Below are positions 5,730-6,355 of a stretch of 6,355 nucleotides of DNA, piece after piece; the stretch's first letter is position 1, and each line of letters opens with the position of its first letter. The stretch comes from an uncultured Clostridia bacterium (GTDB lineage Bacteria; Bacillota; Clostridia; UBA1381; UMGS1253). The stretch covers positions 1 through 6,355 of the forward strand of contig CALAUK010000148.1 in NCBI GenBank assembly GCA_937892135.1, read 5' to 3'. The position numbers and the translations under genes were made by a program. The notes under the pieces are model-generated. The model did no database searches. It was not told where the DNA came from and saw only the letters and a program-made list of their open reading frames with translations.

Positions 5730-6355
5730 ATGAAGACAGTATTAAAAACTTTTCGTGTTACCCCATCTGTTTTGCCGGCAGATTGCGAAAGTGAAATTTG
5801 CGTAGAAGCCTTAGGCGGATGGATGTTTTTTTATGATGATATTACTTATGAGGTGCAGTTCATTCCCGCTGATGAAAGCGATATTCCTGCATGGATTGAA
5901 ATCTGCAAAAACGGTCTTGTAGGTGACAACTGCGTTCCTGAATTCTTTGATGAATGCGTTGCGGATGTTGATGACTGCGTTCCCGAAAAGGATGTTTTCT
6001 TCCTTGATTATGAGGGCGAGCATATCGGTACCGTATCTGCTATCTTCCATCCCGAAGAGAAGGAAGGTCAGGTGCATATGGTAGGCATCAAGACCGAATT
6101 CAGAGGCAAGGGTCTCGGCAAATATATCAACAACGTTGCTGTTAAAAAGCTTGCTGCACAGGATGCGGAATATATGTATCTCACAACCGATGAGTGGCGT
6201 ATGGGTGCTGTAAAAAGCTATCTTACCGCAGGCTTTATCCCCGTTGAATATGACGAGGGAATGAAAGAACGCTGGGAATGGATGCTTTGCGAGCTTGGCG
6301 TTGACAGCGTTGATATGGTTTATGAAGACTGTTCATTCTGCAGACGCGTTGAAGC
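5730..6355 (+). CDS. GNAT-family N-acetyltransferase with N-terminal extension, cut by right edge
   Basis: Acyl-CoA-dependent acetyltransferase of unknown substrate; 208 residues are visible before the window ends. The ATG at 5730 is preceded by AGAGGAAGG (5711-5719); an out-of-frame ATG at 5720 leads to only 24 codons. Residues 1-48 form a probable beta-rich module (SEICVEALGGWMFFYDDITYEVQFIPADESD) not typical of a plain GNAT. The GNAT core runs from about 50 to 185: DVFFLDYEGEHIGTVSAIFHPEE is the beta2-beta4 hairpin region and VHMVGIKTEFRGKGLGKYINNVAVKKL (115-141) is motif A, with the acetyl-CoA pyrophosphate loop RGKGLG at 125-130. YLTAGFIPV near 164-172 is the usual late motif. Cys-rich sequence CSFCRR appears at the visible end, so the protein continues past a normal GNAT domain. 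It is cytoplasmic and transcribed away from the B12 operon. It appears somewhat more GC-rich than the left-hand genes. Confidence 0.85.
   Translation, partial: MKTVLKTFRVTPSVLPADCESEICVEALGGWMFFYDDITYEVQFIPADESDIPAWIEICKNGLVGDNCVPEFFDECVADVDDCVPEKDVFFLDYEGEHIGTVSAIFHPEEKEGQVHMVGIKTEFRGKGLGKYINNVAVKKLAAQDAEYMYLTTDEWRMGAVKSYLTAGFIPVEYDEGMKERWEWMLCELGVDSVDMVYEDCSFCRRVE

Noticed and set aside
5720..5794. Short plus-strand frame starting ATG at 5720, overlapping the GNAT start
   Set aside because: Its ATG touches the ribosome site with almost no spacing and it ends after 24 codons; the downstream ATG at 5730 has correct spacing and opens the GNAT frame.
5811..6077. Minus-strand open frame of 88 residues inside the GNAT gene
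   Set aside because: Antisense shadow of a clear GNAT coding frame with its own promoter and ribosome site.

Overview
The window looks like chromosome from a low-GC Gram-positive bacterium, most likely a gut-type Clostridia member. This rests on AT-rich composition, strong AGGAGG/AGGTGA ribosome binding sites, near-consensus sigma-A promoters with 17-base spacers, intrinsic terminators and an ECF-type vitamin transporter under a riboswitch. No species can be named from sequence alone.

Layout: 1-725 (minus) is the N-terminal 241 residues of a DMT/EamA-family transporter, with its own promoter (759-787). 861-893 is a terminator serving the next gene. 953-1639 (minus) is a cytoplasmic jelly-roll protein of unknown function with a fully consensus promoter (1699-1727). 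1733-5031 (minus) holds two overlapping genes: an EcfT membrane protein, then one long protein that joins two ECF ATPase domains to a membrane domain resembling an S component. Upstream, 5061-5368 is a cobalamin riboswitch with an intrinsic terminator, and its promoter is at 5390-5418. 5415-5556 carries what looks like the frameshifted tail of a lost gene, and 5582-5616 an orphan hairpin terminator. 5730-6355 (plus) is a GNAT acetyltransferase running off the right edge, with its promoter at 5639-5667.

How the parts work together: T, A, A' and S functions together make a whole ECF transporter, here encoded by only two genes. The cobalamin riboswitch in the leader identifies the likely substrate as vitamin B12 or a corrinoid: when cobalamin is plentiful, the leader should terminate and shut the operon off. 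No clear terminator separates the transporter operon from the jelly-roll gene, so some readthrough from the B12-controlled transcript is possible, although that gene has a strong promoter of its own. The DMT, jelly-roll and GNAT genes show no functional tie to B12 that I can see.

The most notable items are the A-A-S fusion, the complete riboswitch with its candidate switching helices, and the decayed gene remnant that now overlaps the riboswitch promoter.
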